A DNA stretch of 64,000 nucleotides from Candidatus Bathyarchaeota archaeon (GTDB lineage: Archaea; Thermoproteota; Bathyarchaeia; TCS64), in contig JAOZHO010000037.1 of assembly GCA_026014875.1 (NCBI GenBank), forward strand, positions 124,001-188,000, in the 5' to 3' direction. Made by a program: the position numbers and the translations under genes. Every line of letters starts with the position of its first letter. Position 1 is the stretch's first letter. Below, in pieces: positions 7,495 to 16,578 of this stretch. Below the pieces are notes generated by a model. That model worked only from the letters and a program-made list of their open reading frames with translations, did no database searches and had not been told where the DNA came from.

Positions 7495-8130
7495 TCAGCG
7501 AGTCCTCTCCACCAGGGCCTCGACCTTCGCCTTGGCCCCTGTGAGGATGTCCTTCCCGTGGGTGTAGATCAGGGAGTCGAAGTCGTAGTCCAGGAGCCTC
7601 GCGATCTCCCGGGTCGCCTGCTCCACGTCGACGCAGTACTTCTCCGGGGGCTCGAATATGTTGCCCCCCTCGTCCCCGAAGACGGTGTCCCCTGCGACGA
7701 GGACCCCCCGCTCCTTGAGGAGGTAACAGCAGTTCCCCTCGGTGTGACCGGGCACGTGAATCACCTCGATCCCCCCGCAGTAAGGTAGACTGGCCCCGTG
7801 GGCCAAGCCCTCGGGCTCGACCCCGGTCTGCTCTTTGATGGCGGGGACCTCCTCCGCCTGGCAGTAGATGGGGGCTCCGGTGAGCTCCTTCACCTTCGCG
7901 AGGTTCCTGACGTGGTCCCCGTGCCTATGGGTGATCAGGACAATCTTGACGTCCCCCCATCCCTTCCCCAGGGACCCCAGCTCGGCCTCCACCATCCCCA
8001 GAACCTCGTCCCCCATCCCTGTGTCGACGAGAACGATGCCCTCCGGGCAGTCCAGGAACCAGAGCTCCATGCCATGGTTCTTTGACTCGGAAAAGTCGAA
8101 GGAGTGGATCCCATCCATAATCTCGACCAT
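7495..8130 (-). CDS. MBL-fold metallo-hydrolase
   Basis: A 211-residue metallo-beta-lactamase fold enzyme. The metal-binding THRHGDH motif lies near residue 76, HVPGHTEGNC carries the next His, and AGDTVFGD holds the bridging Asp. The family hydrolyses thioesters (glyoxalase II type), lactones or phosphoesters; the substrate is not readable here. The ATG at 8130 is chosen because a TTTAAA-type TATA box lies about 35 bp upstream on the minus strand; longer starts would run through the divergent hxlB promoter. Confidence 0.9.
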   Translation of the reverse strand: MVEIMDGIHSFDFSESKNHGMELWFLDCPEGIVLVDTGMGDEVLGMVEAELGSLGKGWGDVKIVLITHRHGDHVRNLAKVKELTGAPIYCQAEEVPAIKEQTGVEPEGLAHGASLPYCGGIEVIHVPGHTEGNCCYLLKERGVLVAGDTVFGDEGGNIFEPPEKYCVDVEQATREIARLLDYDFDSLIYTHGKDILTGAKAKVEALVERTR

Positions 8131-8229
8131 TAAATCACCACAGATTACAGCCTCGCAGCCGAATTTAAAACAGGGGGGCGAGTCGTTCATCTTTTTAATT
8201 GGTCCACCGATCCTGTTCCGGGGAGCTTC

Positions 8230-8826
8230 TTGAGCTGGTGGGAGGCGTCCGAGGAGATCCTGCGAGAGATGAGCAGGGCGATCAACGCCATCGACCCGGG
8301 CCAGGTGGAGACGTTGCTGGACACCCTGCTGTACACGAAGATAGAGGGGAGAAAGGCCCTCGTGGTGGGTGCGGGGAGGAGCGGGCTCGTGGGGAAAGCC
8401 TTCGCGATGCGCCTCATGCACGTGGGCATCGACGTCTACGTCATGGGGGAGACCATCACCCCCGCCATCGGGGAGGGGGATATAGTCATCATCATCTCGG
8501 GCTCAGGAAGCGGCGCCATGTCCACGACGGCAGCCCACATGGCGAAACGGCTGGGATCCATGATCTTCGCGGTGACCAGCTACCCCGACTCCGAGCTGGC
8601 TCAGATCTCAGACCACGTCATTGTCGTGTCCGGGAGGGAAGCCGTGGCGGAGGAGAGCGACTACCAGAGCCGCCAGCTCCTGGGGGAGCACGAGTCCCTC
8701 GCCCCCATGGGGACCCTCTTCGAGGACGCCTGCATGGTCTTCCTCGACGGCCTCATCGCCGAACTCATGGTCCGCCTCGAGGTCTCCGAGGTCTCGATGA
8801 AGAAAAAGCATAGCACAATAGAGTAA
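8230..8826 (+). CDS. hxlB: 6-phospho-3-hexuloisomerase (SIS domain)
   Basis: 198 residues consisting of one SIS domain. LVVGAGRSGLVGKAFAMRL near residue 39 and IIISGSGSGAMSTTA near residue 82 are the phosphosugar-binding segments typical of hexuloisomerases, and the length is that of the stand-alone archaeal enzyme. It interconverts 3-hexulose-6-phosphate and fructose-6-phosphate in the archaeal ribulose monophosphate route, used for pentose supply or formaldehyde fixation. The partner synthase is not in the window. The TTG start is used; a TTTTTAAT TATA-like box lies at about 8190-8200. Confidence 0.9.
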   Translation: MSWWEASEEILREMSRAINAIDPGQVETLLDTLLYTKIEGRKALVVGAGRSGLVGKAFAMRLMHVGIDVYVMGETITPAIGEGDIVIIISGSGSGAMSTTAAHMAKRLGSMIFAVTSYPDSELAQISDHVIVVSGREAVAEESDYQSRQLLGEHESLAPMGTLFEDACMVFLDGLIAELMVRLEVSEVSMKKKHSTIE

Positions 8827-8865
8827 ACTCACGAAAAACCCCTGATTTTCAAGTGAGCGCCATCC

Positions 8866-9822
8866 TCATGCGCTCGCGCCTCGCTTCTTCCCCAAAGCGA
8901 TCAACGAGATGAACTCGTAGACGATGTTGGCCGCCAGCAGAGCCGTGACTTGGGAGGGATCGTACTGGGGCAGAACCTCCACCATGTCATAAGCCACGAT
9001 GTCGAGGCCGTCCAGGCCCCGGACCAGTCTGAGGGTCTCTCTGCTGGTGAATCCCCCCACCTCGGGGGTGCCCGTCCCGGGAGCGTAGGCGGGGTCGATG
9101 AAATCGATGTCGAAGCTCACGAAAGCTTTCGCATCTCCTACCCTGTCCCGTATGCGCTTGATCAGCGCTTCGAGCCCCATCTCGAACGCCTGGTTGGTGG
9201 TGACGAGGTCGAATCCCATCTCCCTCGCCTCGTCTAGGCTGTCCCGGGCGTAGATGGAGCCCCTCATCCCCACCTGGATCGAGTTCTCGACGAGGAGGAG
9301 CCCCTCCTCCAAGGCCCTCCTCATGGGGGTACCGTGAGTGTACTTTTTCCCGAACCTCTTATCCCCCGTGTCCGAGTGGGAATCAAAGTGGATCAGGGCC
9401 ACGGGACCGTACTTCTTTGCCACAGCCCTGAGCTCGGGGAGGGTGACGGAGTGGTCTCCCCCCAGCATGACCGGGACGACCCCCGCGTCCAGCAGAGGCT
9501 CGAGCCCCTCCTCGATCATCTCGTAAGAGTCCTCGATGTAACCGGGATTCACCGGGAGGTCCCCGTAATCCACCCCAGAGCAGTGATCGAAGATCCCGAC
9601 GTCCAAAACCTCGTTGTAATGGCGCAGCAGCGCCGAGACGCTCCTGATGGCCTCGGGGCCGAATCTCGCCCCCACCCTGAAGGAGGCGCCGGTATCGAAG
9701 GGAACACCCACGACTGCGAAGTCGATCCCCTCCGTCGTCTCCAGATGGGGCAGGCGCATGAACGTCTTTATCCCCGCGAACCGGGGAGACTTGCGAGGAT
9801 CTACCGGTCTATAATCGGGCAT
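8866..9822 (-). CDS. speB: agmatinase / ureohydrolase
   Basis: 318 residues with the full binuclear manganese signature of ureohydrolases: GGDHSV near residue 121, HFDSHSD near residue 145 and SFDIDFIDPAYAPGTGTPE near residue 239. It hydrolyses agmatine to putrescine and urea (an arginase-like or guanidinobutyrase activity cannot be excluded). It converges with hxlB, with a 39-bp gap. The start ATG 9822 gives the normal family N-terminus. Confidence 0.92.
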   Translation of the reverse strand: MPDYRPVDPRKSPRFAGIKTFMRLPHLETTEGIDFAVVGVPFDTGASFRVGARFGPEAIRSVSALLRHYNEVLDVGIFDHCSGVDYGDLPVNPGYIEDSYEMIEEGLEPLLDAGVVPVMLGGDHSVTLPELRAVAKKYGPVALIHFDSHSDTGDKRFGKKYTHGTPMRRALEEGLLLVENSIQVGMRGSIYARDSLDEAREMGFDLVTTNQAFEMGLEALIKRIRDRVGDAKAFVSFDIDFIDPAYAPGTGTPEVGGFTSRETLRLVRGLDGLDIVAYDMVEVLPQYDPSQVTALLAANIVYEFISLIALGKKRGASA

Positions 9823-10382
9823 ACTGGATTCACATTCCTACAACCGTTTTGAAGAATATTTGAACTTTCGTAGCGAGCGCTACCATGAGAAAAGTATACC
9901 CTTAAACGCCACGGAAAGGCGGGCCCGTTTCCGACCCATCGATTAGGGGATAAACTGGCATCGATGACTCGAAAAAATCCGGCGAGATGAAAAAGTCAAA
10001 GGGTATGCCTAAGAAGAAGATATTTGGGATCACACATCCTATGATGATCCCTTTCACAGAAGACGACGAGGTAGGCCTCAAGGCGTGCGCGAAAAATCGC
10101 AGTTTTCAACTTAGTGCAAGACAAAGATCTGCTCTATATCGGGTTCCGCAATAAACTATTCATATACCGTAGGAGAAGCGCTCTGCGTATTTGTGTGTGA
10201 AAGGGGCCACTCCGAAGACGAGACAGGGATGACATTGAGTCGGGGATGAATCCTTCTTTCCACACAGCTTATCTCCCCTACTTGAGCCATGCAAGCGCGA
10301 TTATCACCAAGGGAACACCGATGTCCCCAGTTCCAAGGGCTAAAATTTTAAGTCCATCACCCCGAACAACCAAGCGATAGAG
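9823..10382. other. 560-bp intergenic region with a DapA-like gene remnant
   Basis: The region separates speB and the S9 peptidase gene. It includes the divergent promoters (a TATA-like AAATTTTAAG near 10340 precedes the peptidase by about 40 bp) and a decayed 5' piece of a dihydrodipicolinate synthase family gene, listed separately. Nothing else is supported. Confidence 0.5.
9987..10154 (+). pseudogene. 5' remnant of a dihydrodipicolinate synthase family gene
   Basis: An ATG at 9987 opens a frame whose first 33 residues include IFGITHPMMIPFTEDDEV, the beta-1 strand and P-F-T loop with which DapA/NAL family enzymes begin. After this the homology ends abruptly and the frame runs on to a TAA at 10152. 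An intact member of the same family is encoded at 26214-27152. The rest of the gene appears to have been deleted. Confidence 0.55.
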
Positions 10383-12365
10383 ATGCAGAAACTCGAAGAG
10401 ATCGAGATCATGCCCCTGTTCCCCATGGACCCGGTGGGGGACCCTCAGATCAGCCCCGACGGATCCCATGTCCTCTTCACCTACTCCGAGGTAAACATGG
10501 AGGAGGACAAGTACGAAACCCAGATCTGGATGCTGGATCTGAATAAGAAGAAGCCAGTCCAGTTCACCTTCGGGAAAGAAAACTCCGCCAACCCCCGCTG
10601 GAGCCCCGACGGGAAGAGGATACTGTTCACATCTAACCGCCCCAGCCCGGACGACCCCAAATCCGAGGACGAGAAAAAGAAGAAAGCTCAGTTCTTCGTC
10701 ATTCCCGCTGACGGGGGCGAGGCGAGGCAGATCACCCAAGTCGAGGAGGGCGTCCAGAGCCCCGCCTGGTCCCCCGACGGGAGAAACATCCTGTTCAAGG
10801 CCAACGTATTCAAAGGGGAAAAGGCCGAGGGCAGCGACGTCAAGATAATCCGCCGGATGAAGTACAAGCACGACGGGAAGGGCTTCAGCGTCGGCATGTA
10901 CACCCACCTCTTCGTCGTCCCCTCCAAGGGGGGCAAGGCGAAGCAGCTGACCGACGGCCTGTTCGACGTCGAGGCCTCCGACTGGTCCCCAGACGGGAAG
11001 ACCATAGCCTTCGTCTCCAACTTCGCCGAGGACGCCGACAGGTCCTTCTTCAGGAACATCTACACCGTCCCCGTTAAGGGGGGCGAGCCAGAGCTCCTCT
11101 GGGAGGGGAGGGGCCAGATCGGAGCCATCGCCTGGGCCCCCAGCGGCCAATACCTCGCCTTCATCGGCAGGGATATCGAAGACCCGGGGATGGTCTGGCA
11201 CAGGAACGCGGAGCTCTACCTCCTCCCGGTGGATGGAGGCAAGCCCAAGTGCCTCACCCCCGAGTTCGACAGGACCGCCCGAGGGGCAACGAAGCTGGAG
11301 TGGTCGCCGGACTCCAAGCACATCTACCTTGCATTCCCGGACCGCGGCGCCGCCCACGTCTACAAAGTGAGCGTGGAAGGCGACATCAAGGCCGCGACGG
11401 AGGGCGACATAAGGGTGAGCGCCTTCAGCCTCGACGACTCCGGGGCGAAGATCGCCTTCAACGCCTCCACCGCCGTGAGCCCGACGGAGCTCTGGATCAA
11501 GGATGGGAAGGGGCAGAGGCGCCTCACCGAGATGAACAAGGGCCTCCTCAGGAAGCTCCGGATCAGCACCCCCGAGGAGTTCTGGTTCACCGCCAGCGAC
11601 GGCGTAGAGGTCCAGGGCTGGATCGTGAAGCCCCGGGGATACCAGGAGGAGAAAAAGTACCCCACGGCCATGCAGATCCACGGGGGCCCCCGGAGCGCCT
11701 ACGGCTACAAGCTGGAAGGAGCGGAGCACGAATTCCAGGTCCTCGCCGACCACGGTTACTCCGTCGTCTACACCAACCCCCGGGCCAGCGTTGGCTACGG
11801 GGAGCAGTTCGCCGGCCTCGTCTCGGGGGCATGGGGGGAGAGGGACTACCAGGACATCATGGAGGCCACCGACTACATCATCGAGAACTACGGCTTCGTC
11901 GACCCAGACAGGTTCGGCGTCCTAGGGGGCAGCTACGGGGGCTTCATGACCAACTGGATCGTCGGCCACACCGACAGGTACAAGGCGGCGGTCACCATGA
12001 GGAGCATCAGCAACTGGTACAGCTTCCACGGCACCAGCGACATAGGGTGGATGACCCTCCCCACCCACGAGCTCATAAACGGCAAGGACCCCTGGGACGA
12101 CCCGGAGCTCTGCATGGAGAAGTCCCCCATCACCTACGTCAAGAACATGACGACACCGTTGCTCATCATCCACAGCGAGGAGGACTACCGCTGCCCCATT
12201 GAGCAGGGGGAGCAGCTCTACATCGCCCTCAAGAAGCTGGGGAGGACCACCGAGTTCGTCAGGTTCCCCGGGGAGCCCCACGGCCTCTCCAGGGACGGGA
12301 AGCCGAAGCACAGAAAGGAACGGTTGCAGCACATCGTTCGCTGGTTCGACAGATACCTGAAATAA
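10383..12365 (+). CDS. S9-family prolyl oligopeptidase / acylaminoacyl peptidase
   Basis: 660 residues: an N-terminal seven-bladed beta-propeller (about 1-400, with repeated W-S-P-D-G-K motifs) and a C-terminal alpha/beta-hydrolase domain (about 410-660). The catalytic triad is visible as Ser517 in GGSYGGFM, Asp601 in SEEDYRCP and His633 in EPHGLSR. The enzyme cleaves short peptides or removes acylated N-terminal residues. There is no signal peptide, so it is probably cytoplasmic. A nearly full-length antisense frame is a composition artefact. Confidence 0.94.
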   Translation: MQKLEEIEIMPLFPMDPVGDPQISPDGSHVLFTYSEVNMEEDKYETQIWMLDLNKKKPVQFTFGKENSANPRWSPDGKRILFTSNRPSPDDPKSEDEKKKKAQFFVIPADGGEARQITQVEEGVQSPAWSPDGRNILFKANVFKGEKAEGSDVKIIRRMKYKHDGKGFSVGMYTHLFVVPSKGGKAKQLTDGLFDVEASDWSPDGKTIAFVSNFAEDADRSFFRNIYTVPVKGGEPELLWEGRGQIGAIAWAPSGQYLAFIGRDIEDPGMVWHRNAELYLLPVDGGKPKCLTPEFDRTARGATKLEWSPDSKHIYLAFPDRGAAHVYKVSVEGDIKAATEGDIRVSAFSLDDSGAKIAFNASTAVSPTELWIKDGKGQRRLTEMNKGLLRKLRISTPEEFWFTASDGVEVQGWIVKPRGYQEEKKYPTAMQIHGGPRSAYGYKLEGAEHEFQVLADHGYSVVYTNPRASVGYGEQFAGLVSGAWGERDYQDIMEATDYIIENYGFVDPDRFGVLGGSYGGFMTNWIVGHTDRYKAAVTMRSISNWYSFHGTSDIGWMTLPTHELINGKDPWDDPELCMEKSPITYVKNMTTPLLIIHSEEDYRCPIEQGEQLYIALKKLGRTTEFVRFPGEPHGLSRDGKPKHRKERLQHIVRWFDRYLK

Positions 12366-12462
12366 GCCACATACCCCCCTTTTTCATCCTCGGTCTTTGT
12401 CTACACGCCTAATATCCTAACCAGAAAACTATATCCGGGCTCATTCCGAAGAATTGCCCATC

Positions 12463-13485
12463 ATGGAGGTTACCAACGAGGGCTCGATGGCCCTCTACAA
12501 CCGGCTCCTCAAAAACCCGCCAAGGGGCCCAACTGTGCCTTACAAGCCTTTGAGACCCAACGCGTACACCGAGAAGGGAAAGCACATCGTGGCGATCGTC
12601 AGGTCGGACGACCGGTCCAGAGGAATAAATGAGGCGATCTCCCTCCTCGGGGGAATGGGACCCATCGTCGAGGGCGTCCGAGGGGAGTTCCTCATCAAGC
12701 CCAACTGCAACACCGACGACCCCTACCCCAGGGACACCCACCCGGAGACCGTGAGGGCCATCGCCGATAGCCTCATCGGGGCTGGGGTCCCAGCCGGGAG
12801 GATCGTCCTCGGGGAGACCTCCGGGAGGGCGAGGGGGCTCCCCACCCGCCACACCTTGGAGAATCTGGGGATGCTGGAGGTCGCCGAGGATTTGGGCCTC
12901 GGGGTCTGCTTCTTCGAGGAGGACGAGTGGGTCACCGTGAAGCCCCCGGGGGCAGCCGCGTGGCCCGAGGGTATCAAGATCCCCCGGCGGGTCTACGATG
13001 CCGAGAGGGTGATCCTCACTCCCATCATGAGGCCCCACAGCACCGCCACATTCACCATCAGCCTCAAGCTCGCGGTGGGGATGCTCGACTCCGTGGGCCG
13101 AGAGTGGCTCCACGACGGCCACGCCCACCGCGAGAAGGTGGTGGACCTCAACCTCGCCACCTCGGCCGACCTGATAGTCACCGACGCCACCAAGATCCTC
13201 GTCGACAAGGAGCTCACACACGGGAAAGCCGCGGCGCCCGGAATCATCATCGCGAGCGGTAGCAGGGTCGCCTCCGACGCCGTCTCAGTCGCCCTCATGC
13301 GCCTCCATGGAGTGGACAGGGTCATGGAGAGAACCGTCTGGGATCATGAGCAGTTTAAAATCGCGAAAAGCCGGGGTTTAGGGCCCTCGGGGCTCGAAGG
13401 GATCGCCCTCAGGACATCGAACCTCGCAGGCGACCCCGGTTTCGAGGATACTGTCACGGGAATTGAGAGCGAGCTCGAGAGCTAG
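12463..13485 (+). CDS. DUF362 domain protein
   Basis: About 340 residues with the DUF362 pattern: a nucleotide-like LIKPNCN strand near residue 68, HPETVRAIADSLIGAGV, IVLGETSG and a later SLKLAVGMLDS segment. DUF362 proteins often accompany iron-sulfur proteins, but no Cys cluster is present here. Function is unknown. Start is ATG 12463; a TTG three codons upstream is an alternative. It converges with the SDR gene, the two stop codons overlapping by 4 bp. Confidence 0.85.
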   Translation: MEVTNEGSMALYNRLLKNPPRGPTVPYKPLRPNAYTEKGKHIVAIVRSDDRSRGINEAISLLGGMGPIVEGVRGEFLIKPNCNTDDPYPRDTHPETVRAIADSLIGAGVPAGRIVLGETSGRARGLPTRHTLENLGMLEVAEDLGLGVCFFEEDEWVTVKPPGAAAWPEGIKIPRRVYDAERVILTPIMRPHSTATFTISLKLAVGMLDSVGREWLHDGHAHREKVVDLNLATSADLIVTDATKILVDKELTHGKAAAPGIIIASGSRVASDAVSVALMRLHGVDRVMERTVWDHEQFKIAKSRGLGPSGLEGIALRTSNLAGDPGFEDTVTGIESELES

Positions 13486-14381
13486 GGCTCGAAGACCAAC
13501 TCGTTCCAGCATCCGCCGGGGGTCTGGTAGCGGACCTTCCGGGGGAAATCGTAGGGCTGATAGACAGCCTTGGTCAGCCTGCTCCTCAGCCTCTCCTCGA
13601 CGGCCTCCCACCCATCCCTATTCAGCTCCTCCGCGAGGCCTTTCGTGCTGAGCCTCTGCCCGGTGACCCCGCTTCCCCTCTGCAAGGCTAGAAAAGTCCA
13701 GGCATCCGTGAAAGCCTCAGCCATCTCCGCCTCGCTGGCGATCCTGGGCTGCTCTTCCTCGGACATCTCAGCGGCCTCCCGGAGGGTAAGCTCCGTCGGC
13801 TTGAGCCTCCTCCCCTCGGGGGCCGAGACGTTGAGGCTGTTCACGGCGATGTCGAGGGGCCTAAGCTCCAGCGCGAGGCACTGGGTTAGCCCCTCCAGCC
13901 CGTACTTGGAGGGACAGTAACCGACCTCGGCGACGAAGCCCATCTCCGCCGACCGGGAGGTGACGTTGATGATGCTTCCCCCGCCCCGGGCCGCCATGAA
14001 GTCCTTGAACGCCTTCGCGAGGAGGAAGGGAGCCCGGAGATTCACCGCGAGAACCATGTCCCACTCCTCCACGGTCGTCTCGTCCAGGGTCTTCCAGGGG
14101 CTCGTCGCGGCGTTGTTCACGAGGACGTCGAGGCCCCCGAACACCGCCTCCACTGCCTCTCTCAGTGACTCGATCTCCTCCGGGACTGCGAGGTCCACCC
14201 GCAAGACCTCCGCATCGCCCCCGGATGAAAGAATCAGGTCCCGGGTCCCTTCCAGCTCTGAGACGGTCCTCGCCACGCAGACGACCATCGCCCCCTCAAG
14301 GCCATATGCCAGGGCCATGGAGCGACCGAAACCCCTCCCGGAGCCGGTGACCAATACAACCTTTCCTTCGAGCCTCCTCAT
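13482..14381 (-). CDS. short-chain dehydrogenase/reductase (SDR)
   Basis: 299 residues. The Rossmann motif TGSGRGFGRSMA lies near residue 12, NNAATSP near residue 87, and the catalytic Ser with Y-C-P-S-K (YxxxK) near residues 135-156. An NAD(P)-dependent oxidoreductase; the substrate is not predictable. About 40 C-terminal residues extend past the usual core. Start MRRLEGKVVLVTG at 14381; upstream codons are not family-like. Confidence 0.9.
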   Translation of the reverse strand: MRRLEGKVVLVTGSGRGFGRSMALAYGLEGAMVVCVARTVSELEGTRDLILSSGGDAEVLRVDLAVPEEIESLREAVEAVFGGLDVLVNNAATSPWKTLDETTVEEWDMVLAVNLRAPFLLAKAFKDFMAARGGGSIINVTSRSAEMGFVAEVGYCPSKYGLEGLTQCLALELRPLDIAVNSLNVSAPEGRRLKPTELTLREAAEMSEEEQPRIASEAEMAEAFTDAWTFLALQRGSGVTGQRLSTKGLAEELNRDGWEAVEERLRSRLTKAVYQPYDFPRKVRYQTPGGCWNELVFEP

Positions 14382-14487
14382 GCAGGTCCCACAGAGGGCT
14401 GACACCCCACAAGGGTATTAACCGTTGCTTCCTGCAGGGTGAAAGGCTTATGCGGGAAACGGCGCAATAAGATCAGGTTCGATAACT

Positions 14488-15465
14488 TTGTCCGACATTC
14501 TAAAAGTCCAAGACCTTGTAGCCCCGAAGGGCACCAAGAAGCAGGGATACCTGAACATCGCTGAGAAACCCGCAGGCCCCCACAGGATCCCGCTGACCCT
14601 CGTGAACGGATCCGGAGACGGCCCCACACTGATCATCAACGGGGGGGAGCACGGCTCAGAGTACAACGGCCCCGCCGCGACCCTCACGGTGATGAGGGAC
14701 CTCGACCCAGCCGATGTGAACGGTAAGGTCATCATCGCCCCCATGGTGAACACCCTCGCCTTCGAGGCCCGCTGGATGCACGGTAACCCCGTCGACTACA
14801 GGGACCTCACAGGCCATTACGTCGAGGAGATTCCCCGGGGGGGCAGCGGGGTCCCCAAGATAACCTACCAGGTCGCCACCACGTTCTACCGCGAGGTCCT
14901 CAGCCAGGGTGACTACAGGTTAAACCTCCACGGGGGAGACCTTGAGGAGGATCTCCTCACAGGCACCATGTACCGCCAGAAAGGCGAAGCAGCATATGAC
15001 GCCGAGAACCTCGCCCTCTGCAGGGCCTTCGGCTACGAGTGGATCAGGGAGAGCCCCCCAAGGAAGAGCGGCACCAGCCTCGAGTTCCCCATGACGGTGG
15101 GCACCGAGGCCGGGGGGATGGGGCGTTGCCAGAGCGACATCGTCGAGGGGGTCATCGAGGGCATCTACAACGTGATGAAGAAGCTGGAGATGCTTCCCGG
15201 GGAACCCGAGATCCCCCCGAGAGCCAAGCTCTACAGCCCCTACCACCTCTACGCCGAGCGCGGGGGATTCTTCATATCCAACGTCCGGGCCGGGGACATG
15301 GTGGAGGAGGGCGACGTGCTCGGGGTCATCAAGGACCTCTGGGGGGAGACCCTGGAGGAGATCGCGGTCCCCACAGACGGGGTCATCCACATGGTGACGA
15401 GCCCCGCTATCTGGGAGGGGGACGTCACCTACGAGATAGGGAAGGACATCCGGGAGATCAGCTAA
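14488..15465 (+). CDS. aspartoacylase / AstE-like zinc deacylase (paralogue 1, intact metal site)
   Basis: 325 residues of the succinylglutamate desuccinylase/aspartoacylase (M14-like) fold. The zinc ligands are present: His55 and Glu58 in GGEHGSEY and His148 in LNLHGGD. A T-E-A-G segment near residue 208 supplies the catalytic Glu. A C-terminal beta domain (about 250-325, FFISNVRAGDMVEEGD) resembles the biotinyl-like tail of this family. These enzymes cleave N-acyl bonds on amino acids or release malate-, aspartate- or succinate-like acids. The TTG start is followed two bases after its stop by the next paralogue, so they form an operon leading into the bshB-like gene. Confidence 0.87.
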   Translation: MSDILKVQDLVAPKGTKKQGYLNIAEKPAGPHRIPLTLVNGSGDGPTLIINGGEHGSEYNGPAATLTVMRDLDPADVNGKVIIAPMVNTLAFEARWMHGNPVDYRDLTGHYVEEIPRGGSGVPKITYQVATTFYREVLSQGDYRLNLHGGDLEEDLLTGTMYRQKGEAAYDAENLALCRAFGYEWIRESPPRKSGTSLEFPMTVGTEAGGMGRCQSDIVEGVIEGIYNVMKKLEMLPGEPEIPPRAKLYSPYHLYAERGGFFISNVRAGDMVEEGDVLGVIKDLWGETLEEIAVPTDGVIHMVTSPAIWEGDVTYEIGKDIREIS

Positions 15466-15466
15466 G

Positions 15467-16477
15467 ATGGGAGACTTCAAGCCCCGCGAAGTGGAGCCCG
15501 GGAGCAAGGCCTTCGGATACGTCAATGTGCTTGACAACCTCGCCGCGAAGGTGGAGATGCCCATCGGTGTAGTCAACGGCGGGGAGCCTGGGCCCACCCT
15601 CATCGTGACAGGGGGCCTATACCCGACGGAGTACTGCGGAGTCGAGGCAGCATCCAGGCTCTACCAGCTCATCAAGCCGGAGGGGCTCAAGGGGCGCTTT
15701 ATCACTGTCCCCGTAGTGAACATGCCCGTCTTCAGGTTCCGAACCCGCTGGCTCAACCTCCGGAGTAGCGTCACGCCCTTCGACGGCCTCAACATAAACG
15801 CGGTCTTCCCCGGGGACTCGAACGGTACGCCTACGCGCGCAGTCGCCCACGCCCTCTTCCAGTTTGTCAAGGAGGCGGACTACCACGTCGACTTCAGGGG
15901 GGGCGACCTCCCCGAGAGCCACCTCGACCACACCATCTACCTCAAGATCGGGAAGCCCATCGACGGGACCAGCGAGACCATGGCGAAGGCCTTCGGGCTG
16001 AGGTACGTCCTACCGGGCACCCCGGAGATCGGCCACACCAGCCCCGGCACACTCATCTACGAGGCGGTGGCCGCGGGGACGGCCTCCATCATCAGCGAGG
16101 CGGGCCTCGGATACCGCACCCAGCCCCTGGAGGAGTTCGTGATGGCCCACGTCGACGGGACCGTGAACCTTCTCAAGCACTTTGGGATGCTCGAAGGCGA
16201 GCCCGAGAAGCCCGGGTGGCAGAGGTTCCTGAACATGGAGTGGCGGGGGGTCACTGCGCCAGTCGCCGGGGTTTTCACCGCCATAGCCGACCAGGGAGAC
16301 ATCCCCGAGGAAGGGGAGGTCATCGGCAGGATCACGGACCTCGACGGATCGACCCTGGCCGAGGTGACCTCCCCTGTCACGGGTGTGGTCCATTCGATGT
16401 TCCCGAGGAGAGTAGTCTACCCGGGGGACAGACTCTACACGCTCCTGAAGATCGGCGACGATACAGGCTGGGTCTAG
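15467..16477 (+). CDS. AstE-like paralogue 2 lacking zinc-ligand histidines
   Basis: 336 residues, clearly paralogous to the gene immediately upstream over the whole length, including the C-terminal beta domain. Where paralogue 1 has H-x-x-E, this protein has Y52-P-T-E55, and the third ligand His is replaced by Arg144 in VDFRGGD. The catalytic-Glu region (SEAGLGY) is kept. It is therefore predicted to be a non-catalytic or differently acting partner, perhaps forming a heteromer with paralogue 1. The start ATG lies one base behind the previous stop, which indicates co-translation. Confidence 0.85.
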   Translation: MGDFKPREVEPGSKAFGYVNVLDNLAAKVEMPIGVVNGGEPGPTLIVTGGLYPTEYCGVEAASRLYQLIKPEGLKGRFITVPVVNMPVFRFRTRWLNLRSSVTPFDGLNINAVFPGDSNGTPTRAVAHALFQFVKEADYHVDFRGGDLPESHLDHTIYLKIGKPIDGTSETMAKAFGLRYVLPGTPEIGHTSPGTLIYEAVAAGTASIISEAGLGYRTQPLEEFVMAHVDGTVNLLKHFGMLEGEPEKPGWQRFLNMEWRGVTAPVAGVFTAIADQGDIPEEGEVIGRITDLDGSTLAEVTSPVTGVVHSMFPRRVVYPGDRLYTLLKIGDDTGWV

Positions 16478-16578
16478 GCGAATCGATCAGTGCAGGGGAC
16501 GAGGGTATCTTTGTACACCCAGAATCCCCTCGGAAACCCCTTTTAAGCCCCGGGCAGACGCGAATACCGTTGACTGAG

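Noticed and set aside
10278-11753. 491-residue minus-strand frame opposite the S9 peptidase gene
   Set aside because: The sense strand has a full catalytic triad and propeller repeats. The antisense frame is low-complexity (Gly, Val, Leu, Asp) as expected opposite GC-rich codons.
16216-16578. Upstream extension of the bshB-like frame
   Set aside because: It lies within the AstE-like paralogue 2 and has no relation to PIG-L proteins; the family begins at 16579.
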